DNA of 64,000 nucleotides. Origin: Pyrobaculum ferrireducens (GTDB lineage Archaea > Thermoproteota > Thermoprotei > Thermoproteales > Thermoproteaceae). How positions within the stretch are numbered: position 1 is the stretch's first letter; each line of letters begins with the position of its first letter. Under the pieces are notes generated by a model, which was not told the origin of the DNA, made no database searches, and saw only the letters and a program-made list of their open reading frames with translations. This document shows positions 43,665-52,059 of this stretch, one piece after another. Made by a program: the position numbers and the translations under genes. The stretch is from the NCBI RefSeq assembly GCF_000234805.1, contig NC_016645.1, forward strand, positions 2,022,391-2,086,390, read 5' to 3'.

Positions 43665-44070
43665 GCTGGGCGAAGACACCCCAGTTTATTATCCTCCTGG
43701 CTCCCACATCGTCGTAGCCTTGTCCCTTGATGAAGTTTATAACCTCCTCCACCTCCGCCCTTCCACCTTTCTTAACCATGTCCAGGAGGCTTGCAAATGG
43801 CTCGAGGTGCGCCAGCTTTTTCTTGAGGTGTTTCTGGAACTCCCTCACTGGCTTCTCCACGGCTAGGCGCCCCTCCGGCGTGAGCTCTAGATCTCCCCCG
43901 TGGGCTTTCAAGAGGCCCAGCATCTCTGCGGCATCTATGACGTGGGACAGCTCGCCCATGTCGGCATCTACCGCGTCGTTGATATACATGGCGTCTGCCC
44001 TCCCGCCGAGGTTGTGAACCACCTTGAGGAGGCCTAGGACCTGGTCGACCCCCACCGGGGGGAACTTCAC
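43624..44070 (-). CDS. Stand-alone AAA-associated (ABC ATPase C-terminal) domain protein
   Basis: About 148 residues from GTG 44070. VGVDQVLGLLKVVHNLGGRADAMYINDAVDADMGELSHVIDAAEMLGLLK matches the C-terminal AAA-associated domain that is often fused to NitT/TauT-type ABC ATPases; here it is alone. It has winged-helix character, so it may sense substrate or regulate transport. TATA-like AGTTTAAAAAAC (about 44088-44099) fits GTG 44070; a longer ORF to 44178 would overlap aIF1A. The most likely partner is the ATPase at 40153-40887, on the other side of a type B module. Confidence 0.78.
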   Translation of the reverse strand: MKFPPVGVDQVLGLLKVVHNLGGRADAMYINDAVDADMGELSHVIDAAEMLGLLKAHGGDLELTPEGRLAVEKPVREFQKHLKKKLAHLEPFASLLDMVKKGGRAEVEEVINFIKGQGYDDVGARRIINWGVFAQLIEIDDGEWVIPA

Positions 44071-44146
44071 GACATTTGCCTCGTTGGAGTTTTTTAAACT
44101 TTCAGCACGCCGCTGCTCGTCACAGCTCGGCACTCCGAGCTCCTCG

Positions 44147-44440
44147 TCACGCGTAGCTGTCGAGACTCTCAATAGCATCTGCGAACCCCCTCCTCCTCAG
44201 CTCCTCTACGTCCCTCTTCTCGTACTTATGCACAATATCCCCCTTCTCCTTGTCGAAATCCCACAAGGCGACAACGACGTAGTCGCCGGCTTTAAGCCAC
44301 AGCTTACGCCTAAGCCTCCCGGGGAGCCTCGCCACACGGATCTGGCCGTCGGCGCAGATAACTTTAAACCTCCCGTCGCCCAGCATCTCGATCACCTTGC
44401 CCAAGACCTCCCCCTCTCCAGGTACGCGGAATTCAGACAT
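44147..44440 (-). CDS. Translation initiation factor aIF1A
   Basis: 97 residues with an S1-like OB fold. MSEFRVPGEGEVLGKVIEML, RFKVICADGQIRVARLPGRLRRKLWLKAGDYVVV and WDFDKEKGDIVHKY are the conserved core of archaeal/eukaryotic IF1A. It binds the A site of the small ribosomal subunit during start-codon selection. Full family length. Confidence 0.95.
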   Translation of the reverse strand: MSEFRVPGEGEVLGKVIEMLGDGRFKVICADGQIRVARLPGRLRRKLWLKAGDYVVVALWDFDKEKGDIVHKYEKRDVEELRRRGFADAIESLDSYA

Positions 44441-44480
44441 AGAGCTCTACTGAGCCCGCATTTAAAAAAATTCCGCGGAT

Positions 44481-44879
44481 TTACGTGCCGTACTCCTTCA
44501 CGTGCTTCACAAAATCCAAACCGGCCCTCTTCACCACCTCTTGATCCGCAGTGTAGAGCTCGGCGCCCAGCCTCCTCGCCAGCGCCACGTACCCCCCGTC
44601 GTATACCGAGACCCCCCTCTCCAAGGCGAGCCTCAGCGCCTCGCCCGCCAGCCCCCAGTCGACGTGATGAAGCTCGATACCGGAGCCCGACAGTAGCTCC
44701 ACCGCCTCCGCCACGTAGCCCGCCTCCAGAAGCCCCCTGGCCACATATTTACGCAACGCGTTTACCACCTCCACAACTCCTTAGACGGCATCGCCGCCCG
44801 CACAACGCCTCGGAGGTGGTCATCTCTAAGTCCTCCGTGCGTATTCTCTATACTCCTCGTTAACCACCCCCTCTACATT
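44481..44879 (-). pseudogene. vapC (PIN-domain toxin) relic, N-terminal end missing
   Basis: The open part (44481-44774) reads EVVNALRKYVARGLLEAGY...SVYDGGYVALARRLGAELYTADQEVVKRAG, the second half of a PIN domain with the Asp of VYDGGY and of TADQ. Upstream the same protein continues in another frame (LRDDHLRGVVRAAMPSKEL, about 44773-44830) and then another (NEEYREYARR up to about 44879). The first catalytic Asp segment is not recognisable. So the gene is broken by at least two frame changes and is unlikely to be active. Confidence 0.7.
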
Positions 44880-45311
44880 TCACCTGATCATCCGTCGTAC
44901 ACATTTCAGCTGACGTAGCAACACGGCTTACACACACGGCGGGTAACAACCGCCGAAGTCTTCCAGAAAGTGGGCGCAGACATCGCTCTTCACCCCGGGC
45001 AAAAACTACACACCCTCTTTAATTTCATACGCCCAACGCCGCTCGTGCAGGCTCTAGGTGCATGTGTACGCCAGCTGCGTTTACGGTGGGTCTTATCCCG
45101 CTGGCCATCTACTTTTGTGCTTCGTGAAGAACGTCGCCTCCGGCTCTTCGCCAACGCCTCGCCGCCAGCGGCGGCGCTGAGGCTCCCGAGGTATCTATGC
45201 CCCTTTATGTATATGGCCTGGGCGCTCTGTGTAGCCGGGGTGTACAGCTACAAGGCCAGGTCCATCTGAGGCGCGTCGCTCCACGGTCCCCTGCCGCGCC
45301 CGGGCCGCTTT
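44880..45311. other. Intergenic stretch without a recognisable gene
   Basis: 432 bp between the vapC relic and the type B copy 2 pair. A plus-strand ORF of 99 codons (44970-45269) exists, but its product is Arg/Leu/Ala-rich, matches nothing I know and has no TATA-like box. I see no tRNA-like or strong hairpin structure. It may be decayed DNA. Confidence 0.4.
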
Positions 45312-45875
45312 TCATGTTGTTTGTTTTTGGCAGTTTAGTTTTAGTGGTTTTTGGTGGATTATTCTCCAGAGCTCGTATAGGAGTATGTAGAGTGGGAAGT
45401 CTTGGGGCTCTGGGAATACGGGAGCCAAGCCTATCGCCGGCACAAGAGCCCTCCACAACACGCCGGCGTAGACCATGTAGAAGTGCCCCGCTATGACTGC
45501 CGCAACTAGTAGGATTACTGAGAGGATCTTCTTCGCAACGCCGGTGGCGTAGGCAACAGAGTATATGATCAACGCGCCGGCGGCAAACGGGAAGTACAGC
45601 ATGACCCAGCTTATGTCTATGGGTAGCGGACCTAGGACTCTGCTCGGTGGCGCAACGCGGTTTAGCCACAGGAGAGCGAGCCCCACGGCGTACGTCAAAA
45701 GGGGTAGCAGTATCCTGCCGCAGGCAAGGTGGTAAGCCGCGAGATACGCCAGCGCCGCCAACAGGATAAAGTGGGGGTATTCAAAAAAGCCTAGAAAAGC
45801 CCCGGCCAGCACGAAGTAGGAGAGAAGGTAAAGAAAAAAAGAAGCCTTTAGCCCAAACCTACCTATAATACGCAC
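45312..45875 (-). CDS. Type B module, copy 2: small polytopic membrane partner
   Basis: 187 residues from GTG 45875, about six hydrophobic helices. The last loop and helix read PEPQDFPLYILLYELWRIIH, the signature shared with the other type B partners. The GTG overlaps the large-protein gene by 17 nt; an ORF start at 45920 is possible but would extend the overlap. It lies downstream of the large gene on the same strand, as in every copy. Confidence 0.7.
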   Translation of the reverse strand: MRIIGRFGLKASFFLYLLSYFVLAGAFLGFFEYPHFILLAALAYLAAYHLACGRILLPLLTYAVGLALLWLNRVAPPSRVLGPLPIDISWVMLYFPFAAGALIIYSVAYATGVAKKILSVILLVAAVIAGHFYMVYAGVLWRALVPAIGLAPVFPEPQDFPLYILLYELWRIIHQKPLKLNCQKQTT

Positions 45876-47970
45876 GATCGCACCTATCCCACGGATAGTT
45901 GCCAGACTCCTGAACGCCACAGGTCAAAGTCCTGTAGGGGAAATACACGGCCCCGCCACCACCACCCGTGGCGCCCACGGACGTATACGGAAGCACAGGG
46001 TAATCAACACTAAACACAGTAATCCAAGACGCATACGGCTCAATTGGCAAATAGTCTATCCTAGTAACTGCCACGTAGGCAGGTGCATTGCGTAGGGAAA
46101 AGTAGATCCTCGCCTCAAGCGGGTCTCTATCATAGCTACCTGTGTAAAGCGTAATTTTTAGAGTCTTGTCGTCAACCTTCACCACGTCAATTCTCGCTTG
46201 TGCTGCGTTAACTAAGGCGTCCATGGCGAAGGTCACGTATCCAATTATTGGAAAGCTGGCGCCAGTTTTTTTCAACGCGTCAATAGTGCTCTTAACTAAG
46301 TCATATATCTGTAAAACAACAGAAACAAAAGGTATGTTAGACAGCACGGAACCCCACCACGAAGTCGTGTTTACCGAAGTTGCTGCCCCGCCGTTTACCT
46401 CTATGGGGTTCATGTAGCTGTCAAAGAATCTTACATAGAAGCTCACATATGCACCTTTAGCCCACGGTGACGTCCCAATTTCCGTAATTGGCTTAGTGCT
46501 TATGACAAAATAGCCGGGGACAGTGCCGGACTGCATGTAGTCAAGATCTACTATAAATGATCTTTTGTCTAGGAAGAGAAATGATTCTCTGAATCTCCGA
46601 ACAACGGTGGTGTAAATCTTGCTGTCGCCTGCTGGTGCCAATTCCTGCGGCCTCCTCACGCCCATCTTTACCTCGAGGTCGTATGGAGTGTTTAGGTAGA
46701 AGGTGAAGGGCCCTATAGACAGAGCTCCTCCAGAGCCATAGGTGGGCAGTAGATACATGAGTAGAGAGCTTGGCACCGTGACGACGCCGCTGTAGATTCT
46801 AAAATTGCCGGAATCGTATCCAGGTACCGAGCCAATGTAGACGCCCCCCATGTAGATGTAAGCCTGGCTATAGATTGCCGACATCTTAGGTACTTTCACA
46901 TATACCTGTATGTAGATGTCGGAGGCTGCGTCTATGTAGAAGCCTGGTACGACGAAGTAACCCCTCGCGGGGTCAACTACGTGTGTAACCGGACATATCC
47001 TAAACGTCTGGCAGTAGTACATGTCTGTAAAGTAAATTCCGAGACTTGGGGTGCGGATTACGTCGTTTCTGAGGTACTGGCTGTTGGTGGCGCTTACCAG
47101 AGCTGATGCGTAGATCGCGGCTGGCTGGCTGTTTTGGTTGCATATCTGTACTGTGTACTGAGCCCTCCCCGCCGGTAGCCACGCCACGGCGGTCTGGGGC
47201 CGGCCGGGGAGTACAGAGACTGTGCCGCTCCAGCGCTGTGAGGGATTCCAGCTGTTGAGTATTAGGTAGCTGTAGGTGCCGGGGGTTGTCCCACCTGTCA
47301 GCACCACTGCGGCTTGGCTTGTGCCGTCAGGCACGTCAAACACCGTGGAGACGCAGGCCCCGGGCTGAAGCGACTGGGCTGTCAGTCTGTACAGCTTGAA
47401 GGCGGCCCAGTAGCTGAGCGTCGACACATACTGGATACCGGCCTCTGGCTGGGTCTTCCCGCGGCCGCCCGCCGCTGGCCGCCGGTCAACGAGCTCTACC
47501 CCGTCCGGCCTCTTGCCCTCCGGCTTGCCGGGCTGCGCCAGTGTGTAGTTGGCGGGGTTGTCCACGTCCCCGGCTCTAGACACGTAGACGTGGTACACGG
47601 CGCCTCTCCTCTCGACTGCGATAAGCAGGCCGGGGGCTGGGGGCTCCGCGGCCGGCCTCCCCGGGGCCGCCTCGAAACACACCACCGTGTCGTTTCTCAA
47701 CACGGGCGGCGGTAGGGCGCCGCGCGTTACAGCCGCGGCGGGGTCTGTGTTGCTTCTAGCCACCGCCGGGACTAGTACGAAGGTCACGTTTTCCGGCTCT
47801 ATGTAAGCCTCGGCGGGTCTCCAAGAGCCCCTCTCGAACACTGTGAACATTATGTTGGGGCTCTCCCCGGCGAGGCCGATCTCGCCAGCGGCTACGCAGA
47901 ACAGCTCTCTAGGGGGCCCCTGGGCCGCCACAAGCATCGCCAACACGATTAACGGAAGGAACCTCAACAC
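45859..47970 (-). CDS. Type B module, copy 2: large secreted protein
   Basis: 703 residues. Signal peptide MLRFLPLIVLAMLVAAQG, then FCVAAGEIGLAGESP (type B N-terminal signature), AAFKLYRLTAQ, STVFDVPDGTSQAAVV, VVPGFYIDAASD, GVRRPQE, and a helical stretch (VSVVLQIYDLVKSTIDALKK...VTFAMDALVNAA). The C-terminus is YRTLTCGVQE...RCDRAYYR with the conserved Cys pair. It is the closest intact relative of the decayed copy at 35041-35525. A TATA-like box (GCTTAAAAAGACG, about 47985-47997) precedes ATG 47970. The 5' third is much more G/C-rich than the rest. Confidence 0.75.
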   Translation of the reverse strand: MLRFLPLIVLAMLVAAQGPPRELFCVAAGEIGLAGESPNIMFTVFERGSWRPAEAYIEPENVTFVLVPAVARSNTDPAAAVTRGALPPPVLRNDTVVCFEAAPGRPAAEPPAPGLLIAVERRGAVYHVYVSRAGDVDNPANYTLAQPGKPEGKRPDGVELVDRRPAAGGRGKTQPEAGIQYVSTLSYWAAFKLYRLTAQSLQPGACVSTVFDVPDGTSQAAVVLTGGTTPGTYSYLILNSWNPSQRWSGTVSVLPGRPQTAVAWLPAGRAQYTVQICNQNSQPAAIYASALVSATNSQYLRNDVIRTPSLGIYFTDMYYCQTFRICPVTHVVDPARGYFVVPGFYIDAASDIYIQVYVKVPKMSAIYSQAYIYMGGVYIGSVPGYDSGNFRIYSGVVTVPSSLLMYLLPTYGSGGALSIGPFTFYLNTPYDLEVKMGVRRPQELAPAGDSKIYTTVVRRFRESFLFLDKRSFIVDLDYMQSGTVPGYFVISTKPITEIGTSPWAKGAYVSFYVRFFDSYMNPIEVNGGAATSVNTTSWWGSVLSNIPFVSVVLQIYDLVKSTIDALKKTGASFPIIGYVTFAMDALVNAAQARIDVVKVDDKTLKITLYTGSYDRDPLEARIYFSLRNAPAYVAVTRIDYLPIEPYASWITVFSVDYPVLPYTSVGATGGGGGAVYFPYRTLTCGVQESGNYPWDRCDRAYYR

Positions 47971-48262
47971 GACTCAAAAAAAGCGTCTTTTTAAGCTTTA
48001 CGGATATGAACATGGTTTGTTGCGAGTCGGTTTGAATTAGGTGATGCGCCGCTTTTGGGGCGTTGGCTAGGCTTGTTGTTAGGGTGATGTTTATTTACTG
48101 TCTGGGTGTGTGTGGCTTGTGGCTGGGCTTTTGGAGGTAGGGGGGGGGGGCGGTATGGGCGGTGCAGTGTATTGCGGGGGGCGCGGTGTGGGGAGAGGAG
48201 GGGTAAGAGGAGGGGCGGCGGATCCCCAGCTTTGCGCGGCTCTGAGGCGGGTGGAGACTGAG
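47971..48262. other. Divergent intergenic stretch
   Basis: 292 bp between the type B copy 2 start and the next plus-strand gene. It holds the type B promoter at the left end and a run of ten G at about 48139-48150 in a G-rich tract. A plus-strand ORF extends through it from 48110 but reads as low-complexity Gly-rich sequence, so I do not count it as coding. Confidence 0.4.
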
Positions 48263-48688
48263 ATGAGTGCGGCGGCTGGCTACGTGAAGGCCCTCGCCGA
48301 GAAGTACATCGCCGCGGCCGAGCAGTGGCTTGCAGAAGCTGAGAAGAGGATCGGCGCCGCCGACTTCTACCCCTACATCGAGGAGGCGGATTTGTACGAG
48401 CTTTTTGTTATGGGCAGGCCCAGGCTTGTGAAGATAGGCGCCTCTATAGACCACTTCGACAGAGGCGAAGAGGACCTCTGGCGAGTCGTCGACACCCTTA
48501 GGACAGACAAGCCGTGGTACGCCTATCTCTACCTGGCGGTGGACGCCGCGGGGCCACGCCTCTGGAGACCGGCAGAACGCCTCCCGGAGGAGGGCTGGCG
48601 CCACCTAAAAGAGAGAGACCTATACGGAGCATACGAGCTGGCGAAAGACAACGATCAAGGCGATCTAATACTGTTAATGATACCGTAA
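48263..48688 (+). CDS. Protein of unknown function
   Basis: 141 residues from ATG 48263, soluble. A helical N-terminus (AEKYIAAAEQWLAEAEKRIG) is followed by an alpha/beta part (DLYELFVMGRPRLVKIGASIDHF, WYAYLYLAVDAAGPRLW). Not recognised. The ORF is open back to 48110 but that part is Gly-rich and improbable. No clear TATA-like box, so the start is uncertain. Confidence 0.5.
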   Translation: MSAAAGYVKALAEKYIAAAEQWLAEAEKRIGAADFYPYIEEADLYELFVMGRPRLVKIGASIDHFDRGEEDLWRVVDTLRTDKPWYAYLYLAVDAAGPRLWRPAERLPEEGWRHLKERDLYGAYELAKDNDQGDLILLMIP

Positions 48689-48790
48689 ACCCCCTTCCCT
48701 ATCCCCTAAATAATTCTTAACTCGCAACCGTACGCACTACCTGAATCAGGTATTATGTTTCTACACCCATGGGTCTGTAGTAAGCTGTCC

Positions 48791-48817
48791 CGCCTCCCGC
48801 GAGGGCTCCGGGAGGCG
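48791..48817. repeat. Hairpin 1 (9-bp stem)
   Basis: CGCCTCCCG at 48791-48799 pairs with CGGGAGGCG at 48809-48817 around a 9-nt loop, without mismatch. It lies 45 bp before a longer hairpin, downstream of both neighbouring genes' ends. Confidence 0.7.
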
Positions 48818-48861
48818 TCGTTGTGTCTAAATACGCACATGCCGAAGGGGCGGCGTCAACC

Positions 48862-48923
48862 CTCCGGGCGTCCCCGTCCAGGTAGCAACCCGGAATCCCC
48901 AGGCCCCCCGGGGACGCCCGGAG
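48862..48923. repeat. Hairpin 2 (15-bp perfect inverted repeat)
   Basis: CTCCGGGCGTCCCCG at 48862-48876 and its exact reverse complement at 48909-48923 enclose 32 nt. It starts exactly where the vapC reading frame loses PIN similarity, so it may mark an inserted element, or be a structured RNA or terminator for the vapB transcript. Confidence 0.75.
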
Positions 48924-48993
48924 AACAGAAGGGGGGATTTACTACCCACTTCACGCAGACGCTGGCGTCGATGATCACCCTACCCAGCCTCAC
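48924..48993 (-). pseudogene. vapC N-terminal fragment
   Basis: From GTG 48993 (14-nt overlap with vapB) the frame reads MRLGRVIIDASVCVKWVVN, an unmistakable PIN-toxin N-terminus with the first catalytic Asp (IIDASV). After NPPF the sequence runs into the 48862-48923 inverted repeat and PIN similarity ends. The toxin is therefore truncated to about 20 residues. Confidence 0.7.
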
Positions 48994-49204
48994 GGTCTTC
49001 ACGTATAAACTCCGTGGCGAAGTCCCCACCTAGGCGCGGCCCCCTCTCCAAGAGCCTCTTATACCTCTCGCTCATCTGTCCGTAGTACTCCTCCTGGACC
49101 CTCCTCTTGAGAAACTCCACAATTTCGCGGTAGTAGTCTATACCCAGCTCTCTCAGCTTATCTCTCAACTCCCTGGGGATCCTCACCGAGATAACCACAC
49201 TCAC
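48980..49204 (-). CDS. VapB-type antitoxin
   Basis: 74 residues: a short DNA-binding N-terminus (MSVVISVRIPRELRDKLRELGI, ribbon-helix-helix/VapB-like) and a charged helical tail (EEYYGQMSERYKRLLERG) for toxin binding. Its cognate vapC overlaps the 3' end but is truncated, so this is an orphan antitoxin that could still act on paralogous toxins. Confidence 0.75.
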   Translation of the reverse strand: MSVVISVRIPRELRDKLRELGIDYYREIVEFLKRRVQEEYYGQMSERYKRLLERGPRLGGDFATEFIREDREAG

Positions 49205-49242
49205 AAGTCTACTCTAATGTAGACTCGCGTAGCCAAATGCCC

Positions 49243-49902
49243 TTATGAAAACAGTGCCTCCACGAAGCGGTCCACGTCGTCTGTCTTCACGCCGGGGTTG
49301 TCTACACACTTCGTCAACCTGCCCTGCTCCACTACGCAGATGCGGTCTCCCACATACGCCGCCTCTATCGGGTCGTGGGTGACGTACAGCACAGGCTTGT
49401 CCAGCTTCCTCACGACGTTGTTCACAAGCCTCTTGTTAAACCAGTCTAGGTGGGACGCCGGCTCGTCCATCAAAAAGGCGCATGGATCCGCCAGAAGCCC
49501 CGCCGCGATGTTGACCAGCTGCTTCTGCCCAGTAGACATGCTGGAGGCCTCCAGCAGATGCCTAATCCCAAGCCTCTCCGCCACCTCCAACACGGCGCGT
49601 CTGTCCCTCCCCCACCGCGCCGCCACGGCTCTGAGGAACTTCCCCGCCTTAGCCGGGGGATCCACCGGCGTCGCCTGGATGTACACCAGCCGCCTCTCCT
49701 CGGGCGGTAGCGCCGAGACGTCGCGGCCGCACGCCTCCACCACCCCCTCCGCGGGGATCACGCCGGCGATCGCGTCGAGCAGAGTGGTCTTGCCGCTCCC
49801 ATTCCTCCCAAGCAGAACCACCACTGAATTTACGGCGAGGGACTCGACGAACAGCTCGAAGCGCCCCCTCCTGGCCCTCAGCCCCCTCACCGAGAGAGCC
49901 AT
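49243..49902 (-). CDS. Tungstate/molybdate-type ABC transporter ATPase
   Basis: 219 residues. Walker A GRNGSGKTT, signature MSTGQKQLVNIAAGLL (a variant of LSGGQ), Walker B CAFLMDEPASHLD, and switch His in VTHDPIEA. Short, without the C-terminal Mop domain of ModC. It is translated after the permease with a 16-nt overlap. Together with the permease and divergent binding protein it forms a tungstate/molybdate uptake system (Wtp/Tup/Mod class); exact selectivity unknown. Confidence 0.87.
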   Translation of the reverse strand: MALSVRGLRARRGRFELFVESLAVNSVVVLLGRNGSGKTTLLDAIAGVIPAEGVVEACGRDVSALPPEERRLVYIQATPVDPPAKAGKFLRAVAARWGRDRRAVLEVAERLGIRHLLEASSMSTGQKQLVNIAAGLLADPCAFLMDEPASHLDWFNKRLVNNVVRKLDKPVLYVTHDPIEAAYVGDRICVVEQGRLTKCVDNPGVKTDDVDRFVEALFS

Positions 49903-50609
49903 AGCCTAATCACGTACGCGGACACTACGCCGATGGCCATGGTCAGCAGAGAGGCGGTCACCGCCGGGCCGACGCCGTAGATGAGCCAGGAGTTGTATAT
50001 GTAGATGGGCAGGGTCGGGGGGTAGGCGGCGAATATCAGGAGGACGCCCAGCTCGCCGAACCCCCTGAGGAAGGAGAAGATAAAGGCGGAGGCGGCGGCT
50101 CTCCTCAGGGAGAGGAGGACAAGCCACAGAAGCCTCAACCCGCCGAAGCCCAGCGACCTGAAGTACGCCTCCGCCCTCACCTCCCTCAAAGCCCCATCGA
50201 AGACAGCATAGACAACAGGAAGAGCCATTACAAACATAGCCAGTACTATGCCAGCCGGCTTGTTGACAAACAGCCCGTACAGCGCCTCCGACACGTATCT
50301 ACAGTCCACCCCCAGCCAGCCGCAGATCTTCCCAGGGGCGGTCACTGAGCCCAGGAGAAGCACCCCGACGGCCGTGGGGGGCACCACCGCCGGGACGTAG
50401 AGAATCTGAGCCGCCAGCCCCCTCCCGGGGGCCCTCCCCCACATAGCCACCGCGAGGCCCGGCAACAATGCCAGCGCCGAGGCTGTTGCGCTGAAAAGAG
50501 CCGTGAGAATAAGGCTCTCCCCCAGCCCCGGCGCCAGCTCCCCCGCGTGGATAAGAGGCAGGACTACTAACAAGAGGAGCATAAAGAGGATGACAAGCAA
50601 CGCCAGCAT
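49887..50609 (-). CDS. Tungstate/molybdate-type ABC transporter permease
   Basis: 240 residues with about six helices; the EAA-type loop is EVRAEAYFRSLGFGGLRLLWLVLLSL, and SFLRGFGELGVLLIFA follows, as in ModB/WtpB/TupB. ATG 50609 was chosen over an ORF start at 50651 because a TATA-like box (GTCTTTTATGGGG, about 50626-50638) stands at promoter distance. Operon with the ATPase. Confidence 0.85.
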   Translation of the reverse strand: MLALLVILFMLLLLVVLPLIHAGELAPGLGESLILTALFSATASALALLPGLAVAMWGRAPGRGLAAQILYVPAVVPPTAVGVLLLGSVTAPGKICGWLGVDCRYVSEALYGLFVNKPAGIVLAMFVMALPVVYAVFDGALREVRAEAYFRSLGFGGLRLLWLVLLSLRRAAASAFIFSFLRGFGELGVLLIFAAYPPTLPIYIYNSWLIYGVGPAVTASLLTMAIGVVSAYVIRLWLSR

Positions 50610-50686
50610 GTAGAGACCATGGACCCCCCATAAAAGACTTACTTGTATCAAATAAATAAAACTACAAAAAATTAAATTATAAGTAG

Positions 50687-50758
50687 CTGTATATGTTTTA
50701 TATGTGATTGCGAATTTTTCTGTATATGTAGAATTTTATCAAGAGGTTACTGTATGTG
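50687..50758. promoter_or_regulatory. Repeated CTGTAT(A/G)TG motif, candidate operator
   Basis: CTGTATATG at 50687-50695 and at 50720-50728, and CTGTATGTG at 50750-50758; a weaker TTGTATGG follows at 50792. The spacings (33 and 30 bp) are close to three helical turns. The motifs sit in an A/T-rich gap of about 240 bp between the divergent transporter genes and lie on the same strand, suggesting cooperative binding of a regulator such as a metal-oxyanion sensor. Confidence 0.45.
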
Positions 50759-50846
50759 TAAATAAAAGTTTTTCATGTAAATTATGAAATTATTGTATGG
50801 TTTTATTTAGAAAAAATTGTTAAAAAACTCCCCGTTCTCCCTCATT

Positions 50847-51899
50847 ATGCCCCAGAAATGGATATACATAGCTATAGGGGCCGTGATACTCGTGGCGGTG
50901 CTGGCTGTTGTATTTACTTCGTCAAAGCCCCAGCCCCCGCCGGCAACAGCGCAGCAGCCGCCCCCCTCGACCCAGACGTCGGCCACGTCCACTGTTACGT
51001 CTACCCAAGCCCAGACGGCGGCGCAAACCTCGGCTTGCTCCGGCGGAGTGGTTGGTTTTGTGGCCCCTGCCTTGATTAGAGTGGTGAAAGACGCGGCTAC
51101 GAAGGCGGGCCTTGGGGTCGACGGCATCCAGTCGGTGGGCTCCGTTGAGGGCATCAGGAGGATACAGGGAGGCGCCAAGCCCGACGTGTACGCCTCCGTC
51201 GACATCGAGTTGAGGCCAGACGCCGAGAGGACGGGGGCGAGGGAGGTATTTTCACTAGGCCGCTTCAAGCTGGCTCTGGTCTGCAGAAGGGCTGTGGAGC
51301 TCGGCGACATCCCGAGGGTAAAGCTGTCGCTGGCCGATCCGAACAAGGCACCGATTGGCTACAGAGAGCTGGCGGCGAGCTGGATGTTGCAACAGAAGTA
51401 CGGCGTCGACCTAACCGGCAGATACGCGGCGCTGGGGGTGCGGTACGTCTACAACGGCACGCTGTACATATACGTCCCCAGCTCCCTCCCCAACACAGAC
51501 CTAACGGACGTGGCGCCGAATCTCGACGCCACGTGGTCGAGGCTGGAAACCGGGGCCGTGGACTGCGTCTACGCTTACGTGCCTTTCTTCATAAATAAGT
51601 ACGTGGAGCTCAAGCCGCTGGGAAAGTCGACGGAGTACTGGGAGCTGTATGAAGGGAGGAAGGGCGGCGCCTCCTACAACGTCTACGTGTTCAAGCCGCC
51701 GTACGACTTCCTAAACGACCCGCCGATCTCCGTGGTGCTTGTGCTCCTAGACCCCTCGGGCAGGCCTGCGAAAACGCTCAAGGTGGGCCGCTTCGAGGCC
51801 TTCGTAGCCTCATACACAGAACGCGGCGACTGTGTGGTAAACGCCCTCAAGACTATGAACCTGGCCGACTACGGCTTCGTGAGGACTACGTCTAGCTAA
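50847..51899 (+). CDS. Tungstate/molybdate-binding protein of ABC transporter (WtpA/ModA-like)
   Basis: 350 residues. N-terminal membrane anchor (WIYIAIGAVILVAVLAVVFT), then a Pro/Ser/Thr/Gln-rich linker (about residues 27-62) typical of crenarchaeal binding proteins. The binding domain has SVGSVEGIRRIQGGAKPDVYASVDIELRP, the WtpA/ModA oxyanion site, and NKAPIGYRELAA. It catches tungstate or molybdate outside and delivers it to the divergent permease/ATPase. ATG 50847 follows TATA-like GTTAAAAAAC. Tungstate need fits the GAPOR-like enzyme in the window. Confidence 0.85.
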   Translation: MPQKWIYIAIGAVILVAVLAVVFTSSKPQPPPATAQQPPPSTQTSATSTVTSTQAQTAAQTSACSGGVVGFVAPALIRVVKDAATKAGLGVDGIQSVGSVEGIRRIQGGAKPDVYASVDIELRPDAERTGAREVFSLGRFKLALVCRRAVELGDIPRVKLSLADPNKAPIGYRELAASWMLQQKYGVDLTGRYAALGVRYVYNGTLYIYVPSSLPNTDLTDVAPNLDATWSRLETGAVDCVYAYVPFFINKYVELKPLGKSTEYWELYEGRKGGASYNVYVFKPPYDFLNDPPISVVLVLLDPSGRPAKTLKVGRFEAFVASYTERGDCVVNALKTMNLADYGFVRTTSS

Positions 51900-52059
51900 C
51901 CACGAAGTTTCACCAGGGATAAACCTAAAGCACCCAATCAGCATGACGTCCTTAAAAGTTTGAGAGATCACTAGGCCGCCTAGAATAAGCCAAGGCGTGG
52001 CGCGGCGATAGTTACTGTGGGTAAGTCAACCTTTTTACTAAAGACTGGGTCGCTACAAT

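Noticed and set aside
44024-44863. Plus-strand ORF of 279 codons over aIF1A and the vapC relic
   Set aside because: Pro/Arg/Ser-rich shadow of aIF1A and PIN sequence on the other strand.
44970-45269. Plus-strand ORF of 99 codons in a gene-poor gap
   Set aside because: No promoter-like box, no recognisable motif and an unusual Arg/Leu-rich composition.
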